From positions 1 to 62,110 of the forward strand of contig NZ_JAJOHW010000005.1 in the NCBI RefSeq assembly GCF_021129195.1: 62,110 nucleotides of DNA. Direction: 5' to 3'. The position numbers were made by a program, and so were the translations under genes. The DNA is from Chromobacterium aquaticum (GTDB lineage: Bacteria > Pseudomonadota > Gammaproteobacteria > Burkholderiales > Chromobacteriaceae). Positions 38,208 to 48,499 of the stretch are shown here, piece by piece; position 1 is the stretch's first letter, and each line of letters begins with the position of its first letter. The notes under the pieces are model-generated. The model saw only the letters and a list, made by a program, of their open reading frames with translations, made no database searches and was not told the origin of the DNA.

Positions 38208-38227
38208 GCGCATCCACGGGATTTCTC

Positions 38228-38476
38228 ATGCTTACTCCGCAACAAGTCAAACAGTATATCGAGGCCGGCCTGGCCTGTACCCATCTGGAAGTGGAGGGCG
38301 ACGGCCACCACTTCTACGCCACCATCGTGTCGGCGGCTTTCGAGGGCAAGCGCCTGATCGACCGCCACCGCCTGGTCAAGGAAGTGATCGCCACCCGCCT
38401 GGCCAGCAATGAAATTCACGCTCTGTCCATCGTCAAGGCCGCTACGCCCGACGAATGGCAAAAACTGCAAGGCTGA
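38228..38476 (+). CDS. ibaG: BolA-family protein IbaG
   Basis: An 82-residue BolA-like protein with the class II fold: THLEVEGDGHHFYATIVSAAFEGKRLIDRHRLVKEVI and LSIVKAATPDEW. The conserved histidine for [2Fe-2S] sharing with monothiol glutaredoxin is in DRHRLV. Directly before murA, the location of ibaG in E. coli, and linked there to acid response and Fe-S handling. Confidence 0.92.
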   Translation: MLTPQQVKQYIEAGLACTHLEVEGDGHHFYATIVSAAFEGKRLIDRHRLVKEVIATRLASNEIHALSIVKAATPDEWQKLQG

Positions 38477-39736
<1,260 letters not shown>

Positions 39737-39878
39737 GAGTCTGTTTACAATCTGCTGCGCGTCGTGAAACATGACACGGTGAGTACCGCTTCGAAATGCT
39801 CATGTACCGTAGGTACATTCCGCTTTCTCAGCGGCAACGCTTTGTCTCGCTCTAGCTCGCGAGATCGTAAATAGGCTC
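39737..39878. mobile_element. 142 bp stop-codon MITE, copy C
   Basis: Ends GAGTCTGTTTACAATCT and, complemented, GAGCCTATTTACGATCT. TAA direct repeats at 39734-39736 (the murA stop) and 39879-39881. The core hairpin is ATGTAC-CGTAG-GTACAT, with the loop differing from copies A and B. Arms: GCTGCGCG on the left, CTTTGTCTCGCTCTAGC on the right. Confidence 0.85.
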
Positions 39879-39901
39879 TAAGCGATAAGCTTGCTTTTGC
39901 A

Positions 39902-39938
39902 ATGAAAAACGCCACGGCTCAGGCCGTGGCGTTTTGTT
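39902..39938. terminator. Bidirectional terminator between murA and the yjdM-like gene
   Basis: AAAACGCCACGGC and GCCGTGGCGTTTT pair with a short CTCAG loop; T-rich tails exist on both strands. It serves the convergent genes on either side. Confidence 0.85.
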
Positions 39939-39952
39939 TTGGCGCGCGGGAT

Positions 39953-40288
39953 TTACGCTTTCTTGACGAACTCGGACTTCAGGCTCATCGCGCCGATGCC
40001 GTCGATCTTGCAATCGATGTCGTGATCGCCGTCGACCAGGCGGATATTCTTCACCTTGGTGCCCACTTTCACCACCAGGGAGGAGCCTTTGACTTTCAGG
40101 TCCTTGATCACGGTGACGCTGTCGCCGTCTTGCAGCACATTGCCGTTGGCGTCCTTGATCACGCGGGCTTCTTCCGCCGGCGCGGCTTGCTCGCTCCATT
40201 CGTGCGCGCACTCCGGGCAGACATACATCGCGCCATCCTGGTAGGTGTATTCGGATTTGCATTGCGGACAGGCTGGCAGATTGCTCAT
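39953..40288 (-). CDS. yjdM: YjdM/PhnA family zinc-ribbon protein
   Basis: A 111-residue protein. An N-terminal zinc ribbon ([26 protein letters not shown]) is followed by the PhnA-like SH3-type domain ([45 protein letters not shown]). E. coli YjdM (once PhnA) has this form; in spite of the name it is not a proven phosphonoacetate hydrolase. Single-gene unit with its own terminator. Confidence 0.9.
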   Translation of the reverse strand: MSNLPACPQCKSEYTYQDGAMYVCPECAHEWSEQAAPAEEARVIKDANGNVLQDGDSVTVIKDLKVKGSSLVVKVGTKVKNIRLVDGDHDIDCKIDGIGAMSLKSEFVKKA

Positions 40289-40362
40289 GGCGTTTCCTGT
40301 TTGAGAGGTAGATAGAAGAACGCTGCCGGCCTGTTGAGGCGCCGGCAGCGGAGAGAGCGGAT

Positions 40363-41172
40363 TTACTGCGCGGCGGAGGCTGCGGTCTTGGCGACGGGGG
40401 CTGCTGCGACCGGCGCCGAGCTGTCCATCTTGCCGCCTGGGGAATCAAGCAGGTCGTCGAGGTTGAAACCGTCCGCCGGCTGGGTCGGATTAGGTAGGCC
40501 CAACTGCTGCGCGCGCAACTGCATATAGGCGTCGCGGGTATAGCTGTACGGATCCAGCGCCGCGGTGCTGAGCATCGCTTCCACGCCCAGGTAGCGGGCG
40601 CGGGTGTTCACGCCGTACAGGCCGTAGAAGCCCACCGCCTGCCAGGTGGTGTCGTAGAACATCTTTTCCGGGCCGGGACCGGCCAGCGAGGCGGTCAGGC
40701 CGGCGCCGTCGCGCACGGTGGAGGGGCCGAAGAAGGGCAGCACCAGGTAGTTGCTGTCATGCCAGCCCCAGGCGGCGAAGGTGTCGCCCAGCGTGGTCTT
40801 GTTGTTCTTCAGCCCGGCCTGGCTGGCGATGTCGATCAGGCCGAACAGGCCGAAGCCGGTGTTCATCGCCACCCGCATCACATCGTTCAGCGCTTTTTCC
40901 GGCTCGGCGCGCAAGGCGTTGGACAGCGCGCTGTAGACATCCTTGAGGTTGTCGAAGAAATTGCCTACGCCGGTGCGTACCGGTGATGGTGTGATGGCCT
41001 TGTAGCCCTCGGCCACCGGTTTGATCACGTAGCGGTCGGCGGTGTCGTTGACCTGATACATCGCCCGGTTGTAGGGCTCGAAGCGGTCGTAAGGCACGCT
41101 GGGATTGCTGGCGCAGCCGGCCAGGGTCAGCGCCAGCGTCAAGCCGGCCAGCGCGGGTTTCAGGGGCGACAT
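40363..41172 (-). CDS. mlaA: MlaA-type outer-membrane lipoprotein (VacJ)
   Basis: A 269-residue lipoprotein that removes phospholipid from the outer leaflet of the outer membrane. Lipobox [29 protein letters not shown]; core motifs [53 protein letters not shown]. An Ala/Pro-rich tail follows residue 220. ATG 41170-41172 chosen for the GAGAGGA site; an upstream ATG at 41187 adds five residues. Unlike in E. coli it is the last gene of the mla operon. Confidence 0.93.
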   Translation of the reverse strand: MSPLKPALAGLTLALTLAGCASNPSVPYDRFEPYNRAMYQVNDTADRYVIKPVAEGYKAITPSPVRTGVGNFFDNLKDVYSALSNALRAEPEKALNDVMRVAMNTGFGLFGLIDIASQAGLKNNKTTLGDTFAAWGWHDSNYLVLPFFGPSTVRDGAGLTASLAGPGPEKMFYDTTWQAVGFYGLYGVNTRARYLGVEAMLSTAALDPYSYTRDAYMQLRAQQLGLPNPTQPADGFNLDDLLDSPGGKMDSSAPVAAAPVAKTAASAAQ

Positions 41173-41188
41173 AAGTCCTCTCCGCATA

Positions 41189-41482
41189 TCAATCCGCCGC
41201 CGTGGCGGACAGCAGCTCCGCCAGCGAGTACAGGTCCAGCAGGGCGCTGAGCCCGCTCGGCCAGTTTTCCAGAGCCAGCGCGTGGCCGGCCGCATCGGCG
41301 GCGCGGCGCGCGCCTAGCAACAGGGCCAGCGCGGCGGAGTCGGCGCTGGTGATGCCGGATAAATCCAGCCGCAGCGGCGCTTCACCGGCCAGCTTGGCCA
41401 GCGGCGCGGCGAGCGCGCCGCAGCTGTCCATATTCAGTTGGCCGCTGAGACGAGCGCGGCCAGGCGCGGTGTGTTCCAGCAT
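41189..41482 (-). CDS. mlaB: MlaB, STAS-domain subunit
   Basis: A 97-residue STAS protein (LSGQLNMDSCGALAAPLAKL, LDLSGITSADSAALALLLGARRAA) that binds the MlaF ATPase and is needed for MlaFEDB activity. The serine of the SADSAALA motif is where phosphorylation occurs in other STAS proteins. Overlaps mlaC by one base and precedes mlaA by 16 bp. Confidence 0.9.
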   Translation of the reverse strand: MLEHTAPGRARLSGQLNMDSCGALAAPLAKLAGEAPLRLDLSGITSADSAALALLLGARRAADAAGHALALENWPSGLSALLDLYSLAELLSATAAD

Positions 41483-42111
41483 TAGCGGTTGCCCTTGGCC
41501 GCCGGTGCGGCGGCTACCGGCGCCGCGTTTTTGTTCTGCAGCAGCTTGATCAGGCCGTCCACGCCGTTCTTGCGCACTTCCTCATTGAAGGAGTTGCGGT
41601 AGACGGTGACCAGGCTGGCGCCTTCCACGCTGACGTTATAGATTTTCCAGCCTTGCGCGCCCTTGTTCAGGGTGTAGTCCACCGCCACCGGGCTGGCGTT
41701 GCCCGGCAGCGTCACCGCGGTTTTCACCGTGGCGTCGCGGTCGCCGTTGCTCATCACCGGGTTGGGCTTGACGTCGACCTGGGCGGTCTTGAAGCGGGTC
41801 ATGGTGGCGGAATAGGTGCGCACCAGCAGGGTCTGGAACTGCTGGGTCAGCTGGGTGCGCTGCTCGGCGCTGGCCTGACGCCAGCCCAGGCCCACGGCCA
41901 ACGCGGTCATGCGCTGGAAGTCGAACATCGGCACCGCCAGGGTTTCCGCCTGCTGGCGGATCTGCTTGGTGTTCTTGCCGTTGTCCTGCTTCAGCACATC
42001 CAGGATCTGGCGGGAGGCATCCTTGATCACATCGGTGGGGGCATCGCCGGCGGCATGGGCCACGGCGGACAGGCCGAACAGCAAACAGCAGAGTGCGAGT
42101 AGTTTTTTCAT
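41482..42111 (-). CDS. mlaC: MlaC periplasmic phospholipid shuttle
   Basis: A 209-residue periplasmic lipid carrier with signal MKKLLALCCLLFGLSAVAHA. Segments VIKDASRQILDVLKQ, FDFQRMTALAVGLGWRQASAEQRTQLTQQFQTLLVRTYSATM and VDYTLNKGAQGWKIYNVSVEGASLVTVYRNSF are typical Ttg2D/MlaC. Ala/Lys tail is not conserved. Part of the operon mlaF-E-D-C-B-A. Confidence 0.94.
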   Translation of the reverse strand: MKKLLALCCLLFGLSAVAHAAGDAPTDVIKDASRQILDVLKQDNGKNTKQIRQQAETLAVPMFDFQRMTALAVGLGWRQASAEQRTQLTQQFQTLLVRTYSATMTRFKTAQVDVKPNPVMSNGDRDATVKTAVTLPGNASPVAVDYTLNKGAQGWKIYNVSVEGASLVTVYRNSFNEEVRKNGVDGLIKLLQNKNAAPVAAAPAAKGNR

Positions 42112-42198
42112 CGTTTTTCCAATCGGTAAGGCTGGCGGGGCGGGGTAGCGCCCGGAGCCAGCCGGTTTTCCAGTGGCGGGATGCCCCGTCAGTGCGCC

Positions 42199-42666
42199 TT
42201 ATTTGTCGGCGCTTTTTTCGGTAAAGCCGGTCATGAATTTGCCGATCAATTGTTCCAGCACCATGGCCGAGGAGGTGATGGTGATGGTGCCGCCCGGGGC
42301 CAGATTGGTTTCCGAACCGCCTTGCAGCATGCCGATATATTGTTCGCCCAGCAGGCCGGCGGTCAGAATCGACGCGCTGGCGTCGTCGCTGAGCTGATAG
42401 GCTTTATCTATGTTCAGAGTCACGCGGGCGCGATAAGTTTTCGGGTTGAGCCGGATGTCGGCCACGCGCCCGATCACCACGCCGGCCTCCTTGACCGGCG
42501 CCTTCACCTTCAGGCCGCCGACGTTGTCGAAGTCGGCATACAGCACGTAAGTCTGATTGGCGCTTTGCGGCACCAGGTTGGCGACCTTGAGCGACAGAAA
42601 GGTGACGGCGGCGATGCCCAGCGCCACAAAGATGCCTACCCACAAATCAATAGTAGAGCGTTTCAT
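42199..42666 (-). CDS. mlaD: MlaD, MCE-domain subunit
   Basis: A 155-residue inner-membrane-anchored MCE protein. One N-terminal helix (TIDLWVGIFVALGIAAVTFLSL) is followed by the MCE domain (LYADFDNVGGLKVKAPVKEAGVVIGRVADIRLNP) and a hydrophobic pore helix (GEQYIGMLQGGSE, ITSSAMVLEQLIGKFM). Forms a hexameric ring with lipid channel. Normal length. Confidence 0.94.
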   Translation of the reverse strand: MKRSTIDLWVGIFVALGIAAVTFLSLKVANLVPQSANQTYVLYADFDNVGGLKVKAPVKEAGVVIGRVADIRLNPKTYRARVTLNIDKAYQLSDDASASILTAGLLGEQYIGMLQGGSETNLAPGGTITITSSAMVLEQLIGKFMTGFTEKSADK

Positions 42667-42677
42667 TCGGGTTTTTC

Positions 42678-43463
42678 CTAGAACATGAAGGCGGTCAGGA
42701 TGAAATCCAGCGCCAGAATGACCAATGCGGAGGTGACCACGGTCCGGGTGGTGGCGGCGGAAATGCCGCTGGCCGTCGGAGTGGCGTCAAAGCCTTCGAA
42801 CACGGCGATCAGGGTGACGGCGACGCCGAAGCACAGGCTCTTGATCAGGCCGTTGACCACGTCGAAGTGCAGGTCGACGTTGGCTTGCATCTGCGACCAG
42901 AAGGTGCCGACGTCCAGGCCTATCATCACCACGCCGACCAGATAGCCGCCGAAGATGCCGACCACGTTGAACAGCGCGGCCAGGATGGGCATGGAGATCA
43001 CGCCGGCCCAGAAGCGCGGCGCCACCACGCGGGCGATGGGGTCCACCGCCATCACGCTCATCGCGTCCAGTTGCTCCGTGGTCTTCATCAGGCCGATTTC
43101 GGCGGTCATCGCGCTGCCGGCGCGGCTGGCGAATAGAAGCGCGGCCAGCACCGGGCCCAGCTCGCGCAACAGCGCCAGCGCCACCACCGCGCCCAGCGCG
43201 TCGGCGGAGCCGAACTTGGCCAGGGTGCTATAGCCTTGCAGGCCCAGCACCATGCCGACGAAGAGGCCGGACACCAGGATGATGATCAGCGACATCACGC
43301 CGGCGAAGTAGATCTCGCGTATGGTCAGCTGCGGCCGCAGCAGGCTCTGCGCGCTGCCGCGCAGGATGGCGACCAGGAAGCGGCAGGCGAAGCCCAGCCG
43401 CCAGACCGCGTTGATGGTGAGATGGCCGAGCTTGCGCAGCGGCGCGGTGATCAGATCAAGCAT
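42678..43463 (-). CDS. mlaE: MlaE permease
   Basis: A 261-residue inner-membrane permease: IREIYFAGVMSLIIILVSGLFVGMVLGLQGYSTL, GPVLAALLFASRAGSAMTAEIGLMKTTEQLDAMSVMAVDPI (coupling helix with the ATPase), and TGVMIGLD-like later helices. Start ATG 43461-43463 overlaps the mlaF stop. The long frame beyond that is a shadow of mlaF. Confidence 0.95.
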   Translation of the reverse strand: MLDLITAPLRKLGHLTINAVWRLGFACRFLVAILRGSAQSLLRPQLTIREIYFAGVMSLIIILVSGLFVGMVLGLQGYSTLAKFGSADALGAVVALALLRELGPVLAALLFASRAGSAMTAEIGLMKTTEQLDAMSVMAVDPIARVVAPRFWAGVISMPILAALFNVVGIFGGYLVGVVMIGLDVGTFWSQMQANVDLHFDVVNGLIKSLCFGVAVTLIAVFEGFDATPTASGISAATTRTVVTSALVILALDFILTAFMF

Positions 43464-44274
43464 GGCTGTCTCCGCTGAGTCCCAGATCCGCGGCGAGCGA
43501 GCGCTCCGCCGGGTAGGCGTAGTGCACCGGGCCGTCGGCTTCGCCCCAGATGAACTGGTGCACCCAGGGCGAATCCGAATTGCGCACCTGATCCGGCGTG
43601 CCTTGGGCGACGATTTCGCCGCCTGCGACGAAGAGCACGTGGTCGACGATTTCCAGCGATTTGTGCACATCGTGGGTAACCATCACCGCGGTGGTGCCCA
43701 GCGCGTTGTTGAGTTTCTTGATCAGGTGGGCGATCACGCCCAGCGAGATCGGGTCCAGGCCGGTGAACGGTTCGTCGTACAGCATCAGCTGCGGGTCCAG
43801 CGCGATGGCGCGCGCCAGCGCCACGCGGCGCGCCATGCCGCCGGAGAGCTCGGCCGGCATCAGCTGCTGGGTGCCGCGCAGACCGACGGCTTCCAGTTTC
43901 ATGGTCACTAGGTCGCGGACCATGCTGTCCGGCAGCTTGGTGTGCTCGCGGATGGGGAAGGCGACGTTGTCGAACACCGACAGATCGGTGAACAGCGCGC
44001 CGAACTGGAACAGCATGCCCATGCGGCGGCGGTGCTGATAAAGCTCGGCGGCGCTCATCTTGGCGATGTTCTTGCCGTCGACCAGCACTTCGCCGGATTG
44101 CGGGCGGTTCTGGCCGGAGATCAGGCGCAGCAGCGTGGTCTTGCCACTGCCGCTGCCGCCCATGACGGCGACCAGCTTGCCGCGCGGAATGGCGAGGCTG
44201 AGATTTTTCAGAATGGGCCGCTCGCCATAGGCGAAGCTGACGTTTCTGAACTCGATGAAGTTGTCAGAAGACAC
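43456..44274 (-). CDS. mlaF: MlaF ATPase
   Basis: A 272-residue ABC ATPase that drives MlaFEDB. Walker A VMGGSGSGKTTLLRLI, signature ELSGGMARRVALARAIA, Walker B LMLYDEPFTGLDPIS, switch histidine MVTHDVHKS. GTG start (complement of cac 44272-44274). First gene of the operon; the C-terminal residues PVHYAYPAERSLAADLGL resemble the MlaF tail that contacts a neighbour subunit. Confidence 0.95.
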   Translation of the reverse strand: MSSDNFIEFRNVSFAYGERPILKNLSLAIPRGKLVAVMGGSGSGKTTLLRLISGQNRPQSGEVLVDGKNIAKMSAAELYQHRRRMGMLFQFGALFTDLSVFDNVAFPIREHTKLPDSMVRDLVTMKLEAVGLRGTQQLMPAELSGGMARRVALARAIALDPQLMLYDEPFTGLDPISLGVIAHLIKKLNNALGTTAVMVTHDVHKSLEIVDHVLFVAGGEIVAQGTPDQVRNSDSPWVHQFIWGEADGPVHYAYPAERSLAADLGLSGDSHA

Positions 44275-44622
44275 AAAGTTTCCAGATTGCGTGCAAGAAG
44301 CCGCGGACGGCTTCGGTTGAAACGGCGGACCCGGAGCGGTGCGATGGCGGTCCGTTCAGGCAAAGCGGTTGTTGGCAGCGCTTGATTATCAGGCCGCTTG
44401 AGCCGGATGAGGCGCTGTTGGAAAGCGGCCGCTTTTTTTGCCGATTCTTTTCGAACTGGAGATTTTATAGATTTGTCGTGAAGTAGCCAAATTTCAGAGG
44501 TGGAAGCGATGCAAATATGCTGCATTGCAATGAGACCGGCGGGCCCGCCGGTCTGCGGCAGAGGCGGACAGTTTCGGGAAAAACTGTCCGCCAGCGCCGG
44601 CAGGGCGGCGCCAGGCTCGCGT
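44275..44622. other. Intergenic region with two strong hairpins
   Basis: Between mlaF (start) and dapD (stop), both on the minus strand. A 20 bp perfect palindrome, GACCGGCGGGCCCGCCGGTC, lies near 44533-44552. A second hairpin with arms GGCGGACAGTTT and AAACTGTCCGCC lies near 44565-44594 and probably ends dapD transcription, though no long T-run follows. The remaining part should contain the mla promoter; none stood out. Confidence 0.5.
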
Positions 44623-45444
44623 TTAGACGCCGCGCAGCAACTCGTTGATGCTGGTCTTGCTACGAGTCTGAGCGTCCACTTTCTTTACGATCACCGCGCA
44701 GTACAGGCTGTGGCTGCCGTCCTTGCTGGGCAGGTTGCCGGACACCACCACCGAACCCGGCGGCACGCGGCCGTAGCTGACCTCGCCGGTTTCGCGGTCG
44801 TAGATCTTGGTGGATTGGCCGATGTAGACGCCCATGGAGATCACCGAGCCTTCGCCGACGATCACGCCTTCGACGATTTCAGAACGCGCGCCGATGAAGC
44901 AGTTGTCCTCGATGATGGTGGGGTTGGCCTGCAACGGCTCCAGCACGCCGCCGATGCCGACGCCGCCGGACAGGTGCACGTTCTTGCCGATCTGGGCGCA
45001 GGAGCCGACGGTGGCCCAGGTGTCCACCATCGCGCCTTCGTCGACATAGGCGCCGATGTTGACGTAGGACGGCATCAGCACGGTGTTCTTGGCGATGAAG
45101 CTGCCCTTGCGCGCCACCGCGCCTGGCACCACGCGGAAACCGGCTTCCTGGAAGCGGGCCGGGGTCCAGTCGGCGAACTTGGTGTCGACCTTGTCGAAGT
45201 AACGGTTGACGCCGTCGTCGGAGAGTTCATTGTCGCGGATGCGGAAGGACAGCAGCACCGCCTTCTTCACCCACTGGTTCACCACCCAGTCGGCGCCCTG
45301 TTTCTCCGCCACGCGCAGGCGGCCGGCGTCCAGCTCGGCGATCACCTGGCCGATGGCGGACTTCAGTTCGGCGGAAACGGTGGCGGGCGTGATCTCGGCG
45401 CGCTTCTCAAACGCTTCTTCGATCAGGGTCTGGATCGGATGCAT
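44623..45444 (-). CDS. dapD: Tetrahydrodipicolinate N-succinyltransferase
   Basis: A 273-residue hexapeptide-repeat enzyme of lysine/diaminopimelate synthesis. Motifs [77 protein letters not shown] and [14 protein letters not shown] 45442-45444 ([18 protein letters not shown]); an upstream in-frame ATG adds 13 unlikely residues. dapC is just upstream on the same strand. Confidence 0.96.
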   Translation of the reverse strand: MHPIQTLIEEAFEKRAEITPATVSAELKSAIGQVIAELDAGRLRVAEKQGADWVVNQWVKKAVLLSFRIRDNELSDDGVNRYFDKVDTKFADWTPARFQEAGFRVVPGAVARKGSFIAKNTVLMPSYVNIGAYVDEGAMVDTWATVGSCAQIGKNVHLSGGVGIGGVLEPLQANPTIIEDNCFIGARSEIVEGVIVGEGSVISMGVYIGQSTKIYDRETGEVSYGRVPPGSVVVSGNLPSKDGSHSLYCAVIVKKVDAQTRSKTSINELLRGV

Positions 45445-45528
45445 GGTATTCAGTCCTTTGGCAATGTGGATGGAAGTCGTCATTCAATTCGCTTTCAAGC
45501 GGCCGCGCCGGAGGCGGGCCGTGTGGAT

Positions 45529-46722
45529 TCAGGAGGTCTGGCGTTCGACGAAGGCGACAATGCGCTCGACGCCGGCCACGCATTCTTCCAGCGTGGCCAC
45601 CAGCGCGACGCGGACATAAGCGGCGCCGGGGTTGACGCCGTGGGCGTCGCGCGCCAGATAACTGCCGGGCAGCACGGTGACGTGTTCTTCGGCGAACAGC
45701 GCCTTGGCGAAGTCTACATCATTCCCGTTTGGCACCTTGGCCCACAGGTAGAAGCCGGCATCCGGGCGCCGCACTTCCAGGCCCATCGCCAGCCGCGGCG
45801 TGACCGCGTCGAACTTGGCGATGTATTGCGCCCGGTTGGACTCGACATGATCCTCGTCGTTCCAGGCCGCCACGCTGGCCGCCTGCACCGTCAGGCTCAT
45901 CGCGCTGCCGTGGTAGGTGCGGTAGAGCAGGAATTTGGCCAAGAGCGCGGCGTCGCCGGCGACAAAGCCGGAACGCATGCCGGGCACATTGGAGCGCTTG
46001 GACAGGCTGGTGAACATCACCAGCCGCTCAAAGCCGCGGCCCAGCTTGCGCGCCGCCTCCAGCCCGCCCAGCGGCGGCCGGCCGAAGTGGATTTCGGAAT
46101 AGCACTCGTCGCTGGCGATGACGAAGCCATAGCGGTCGGACAGCTGGAACAATGTTTCCCAATCGGCCAGCGACATCACCGCGCCGGTGGGATTGCCGGG
46201 GCTGCACACGATCACCAATTGGGTGCGCTGCCACACCGCTTCAGGTACCTGGCTCCAGTCCGGCTGGAAGCGCTGTTCCGCCAGACAGTTGACATAATAG
46301 GGTTCCGCCCCGGCCAACAGTGCCGCGCCTTCGTAAATCTGGTAAAAAGGATTCGGGGATATCACGATAGGCGTTTGAGCGCCGCTGGCGTCTATCACCG
46401 TCTGCACAAAAGCAAACAAGGCTTCACGGCTGCCATTGACCGGCAGTATCTCGCTTTGCGCATCCAGATCCAGATCATAGCGTCGCCGCATCCATGCGGC
46501 GCAGGCCTGGCGCAGCGCCTCGCTGCCCAGTGTGGCCGGATATTGCGACAAGCCGGCCAGATTGGCTATCAGCGCCTGCTCCACCAGTTCCGGTGTCGGG
46601 TGCTTGGGTTCGCCTATCGACAGATTGATGTGCGGCTTGTCCGCCGGCGGCGTCACGCCGGCGAGCAGCGCGCGCAGGCGCTGGAAGGGATAGGGCTGCA
46701 ATTGGGCCAGGCGGGGGTTCAC
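45529..46722 (-). CDS. dapC: Succinyldiaminopimelate transaminase
   Basis: A 397-residue class I aminotransferase converting N-succinyl-L-2-amino-6-ketopimelate to the L,L-amine. Segments LSIGEPKHPTPELVEQALIANL, GSREALFAFVQTVIDA, VIVCSPGNPTGAVMSLADWETLFQLSDRYGF, and the PLP lysine in MFTSLSKRSNVPGMRSGF. GTG start (complement of cac 46720-46722). With dapD it makes a two-gene lysine pathway unit, gap about 85 bp. Confidence 0.92.
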   Translation of the reverse strand: MNPRLAQLQPYPFQRLRALLAGVTPPADKPHINLSIGEPKHPTPELVEQALIANLAGLSQYPATLGSEALRQACAAWMRRRYDLDLDAQSEILPVNGSREALFAFVQTVIDASGAQTPIVISPNPFYQIYEGAALLAGAEPYYVNCLAEQRFQPDWSQVPEAVWQRTQLVIVCSPGNPTGAVMSLADWETLFQLSDRYGFVIASDECYSEIHFGRPPLGGLEAARKLGRGFERLVMFTSLSKRSNVPGMRSGFVAGDAALLAKFLLYRTYHGSAMSLTVQAASVAAWNDEDHVESNRAQYIAKFDAVTPRLAMGLEVRRPDAGFYLWAKVPNGNDVDFAKALFAEEHVTVLPGSYLARDAHGVNPGAAYVRVALVATLEECVAGVERIVAFVERQTS

Positions 46723-46771
46723 GGTGTCTCCAAAACGAGCGCAAACAAACAGAATATCTTAAGAACAAGCG

Positions 46772-47686
46772 ATGACACCTGTAAAACAAAAATTTCTCGC
46801 CATCTGCGGCATTCTCACCACCGCGTTGGTATGGGGGCTGATGTGGTATCCGTTCCGCAGCCTGAATCAGGGCGGCGTCAGCGTGGCGACCACCTCGCTG
46901 GTGGTCTATCTGGTGGCCATCGCGCTGGGGCTGATCACCTTCTTCGATGTCTACCGCCGCCAGTTCCGCTGGCAGCCGGTGCTGCTGTTGCTGGCCGCGG
47001 TGTTTGGCTGGTGCAACTACAGCTATACCTGGGCGGTGTCCGAGGGCCAGGTGGTGCGGGTGCTGCTGCTGTTCTACCTGTCGCCGCTGTGGACGGTGTT
47101 CCTGTCGCGGCTGATCCTGAAGGAGCGTTTGACCGGCAGTGGCTGGCTGGTGGTGGCGCTGTCGCTGCTCGGCAGCTTCATCTTCATCTACCGCCCAGGC
47201 TTGTTCGACGGAGAACTGCCGCTTAGCCACCGTTATGAGTGGCTGGCCTTGTCCGGCGGCATGGCTTTCGCATTGGGCAATGTGCTCAGCCGCAACGCCA
47301 GGGGCATTCCGGTGCCGGTCAAATCGGCGTCGATCTGGTTCGGCGTGGCGTCCATAGGCGCGATCAAGCTGGCGCTGGCCGGACAATTGGGCGGCATCCT
47401 GGAGATCCCGCCGCAAAGCTGGCTGGTGCTGGGTATTCTGGGCGTGACCCTGTTGTGCACCAGCGTGATATCGCAGCACGGCGTGTCCATTCTGCCGGCG
47501 ACGCAGACGATGACGTTGATGCTGATGGAGTTGTTGTTCGCTGCTGCGTCGGCCTATCTATTGGCCGGAGAGGCGATGACGTCGCGTGAATGGCTGGGCG
47601 GCGCGCTGATCGCCAGCGCCAGCCTATTGTCGGGACGCATGAGCGCCAAGCCGGTGACGGCGCAATTGAAACAGGAGGCGGCATGA
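46772..47686 (+). CDS. EamA/DMT-family transporter
   Basis: A 304-residue inner-membrane protein with ten membrane segments in two EamA halves (TTALVWGLMWYPFRSLNQGG, LLLFYLSPLWTVFLSRLILKERLTG, and MLMELLFAAASAYLLAGEAMTSREWLGGALI). Substrate unknown; members export amino acids or metabolites. Divergent from dapC with only 50 bp between. Overlaps the GNAT gene by four bases (ATGA). Confidence 0.9.
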   Translation: MTPVKQKFLAICGILTTALVWGLMWYPFRSLNQGGVSVATTSLVVYLVAIALGLITFFDVYRRQFRWQPVLLLLAAVFGWCNYSYTWAVSEGQVVRVLLLFYLSPLWTVFLSRLILKERLTGSGWLVVALSLLGSFIFIYRPGLFDGELPLSHRYEWLALSGGMAFALGNVLSRNARGIPVPVKSASIWFGVASIGAIKLALAGQLGGILEIPPQSWLVLGILGVTLLCTSVISQHGVSILPATQTMTLMLMELLFAAASAYLLAGEAMTSREWLGGALIASASLLSGRMSAKPVTAQLKQEAA

Positions 47687-48255
47687 TTACGATACGAGCG
47701 ATGAAGGACAGCGATTTCGAACGCTTTTGGCCGGTGTTCCAAGCGGTGGTGGCGGCCAGGGAAACCTATGCCTTCGATCCGGAGCTGACACGGGAACAGG
47801 CGCGCGAGCTGTGGCTGCGGCTGCCGCTGCGCACCCTGGTGGCGGAGGAGGACGGCGTGCTGCTGGGCTCGTATTTTCTCAAGCCCAATGCCGCCGGCCC
47901 GGGCGGTCATGTCTGCAATTGCGGCTATATGGTGGCCGAAGCGGCGCGCGGCAAGGGCGTGGCGCGGCTGATGTGCGAGCATTCGCAGCGCTTGGCGCTG
48001 GACAGCGGTTTCCTGGCGATGCAGTTCAACTCGGTGGTGGCCAGCAACGAGGTGGCTGTGGCCTTGTGGCGCAAGCTGGGCTACGAGCAGGTGGGACGGC
48101 TGCCGCGCGCTTACCGCCACGCGCGGCTGGGCCTGGTGGACTGCCTGGTGATGTACAAGTGGCTGGGGCCGGAGCCGGCGGACATGCCGGAGCCGGCGCC
48201 GTTGATCGGCCGCAAGAATATCGAGGCGGTGGTGTCGCGGCGCCGGGGCGCTTGA
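47683..48255 (+). CDS. GNAT-family N-acetyltransferase
   Basis: A 190-residue acetyltransferase. AcCoA-binding motif A is seen as NCGYMVAEAARGKGVARLMCEHSQRLAL, followed by FNSVVASNEVAVALWRKLGYEQVGRLPRAY, the typical C-terminal strand pair. Preceded by GGAGGCGGC and translationally coupled to the transporter gene, so the two may act on the same small molecule. Confidence 0.88.
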   Translation: MITIRAMKDSDFERFWPVFQAVVAARETYAFDPELTREQARELWLRLPLRTLVAEEDGVLLGSYFLKPNAAGPGGHVCNCGYMVAEAARGKGVARLMCEHSQRLALDSGFLAMQFNSVVASNEVAVALWRKLGYEQVGRLPRAYRHARLGLVDCLVMYKWLGPEPADMPEPAPLIGRKNIEAVVSRRRGA

Positions 48256-48267
48256 GCCGCCTGCTCC

Positions 48268-48489
48268 TCAATAGTGCGGCGGAATCTCGTCGCGCAGGCT
48301 GAGGCCGGACGCGGCGTCGTCCGGCTGAGCCTGGCGGAATTGCTGGTAGAGCAGGCGCATTTGCTGCTGCAGCAATTCCATCTCTTTCTGCTGGCGCGCC
48401 ACGGTGGCGTTCAGCGTGTCCAATAATTCGTCCTGGAAGGCGAGCTTCACTTCCATTTCGGCCAGGCGGGCATCGATTTGATCATCCAT
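48268..48489 (-). CDS. slyX: SlyX family protein
   Basis: A 73-residue coiled-coil protein: MDDQIDARLAEMEVKLAFQD, then ELLDTLNATVARQQKEMELL and a SlyX-like ending SLRDEIPPHY. Role unknown across the family. ATG 48487-48489; a few upstream codons are open but not conserved. Ends 12 bp from the convergent GNAT stop. Confidence 0.92.
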   Translation of the reverse strand: MDDQIDARLAEMEVKLAFQDELLDTLNATVARQQKEMELLQQQMRLLYQQFRQAQPDDAASGLSLRDEIPPHY

Positions 48490-48499
48490 GCCGGCCATT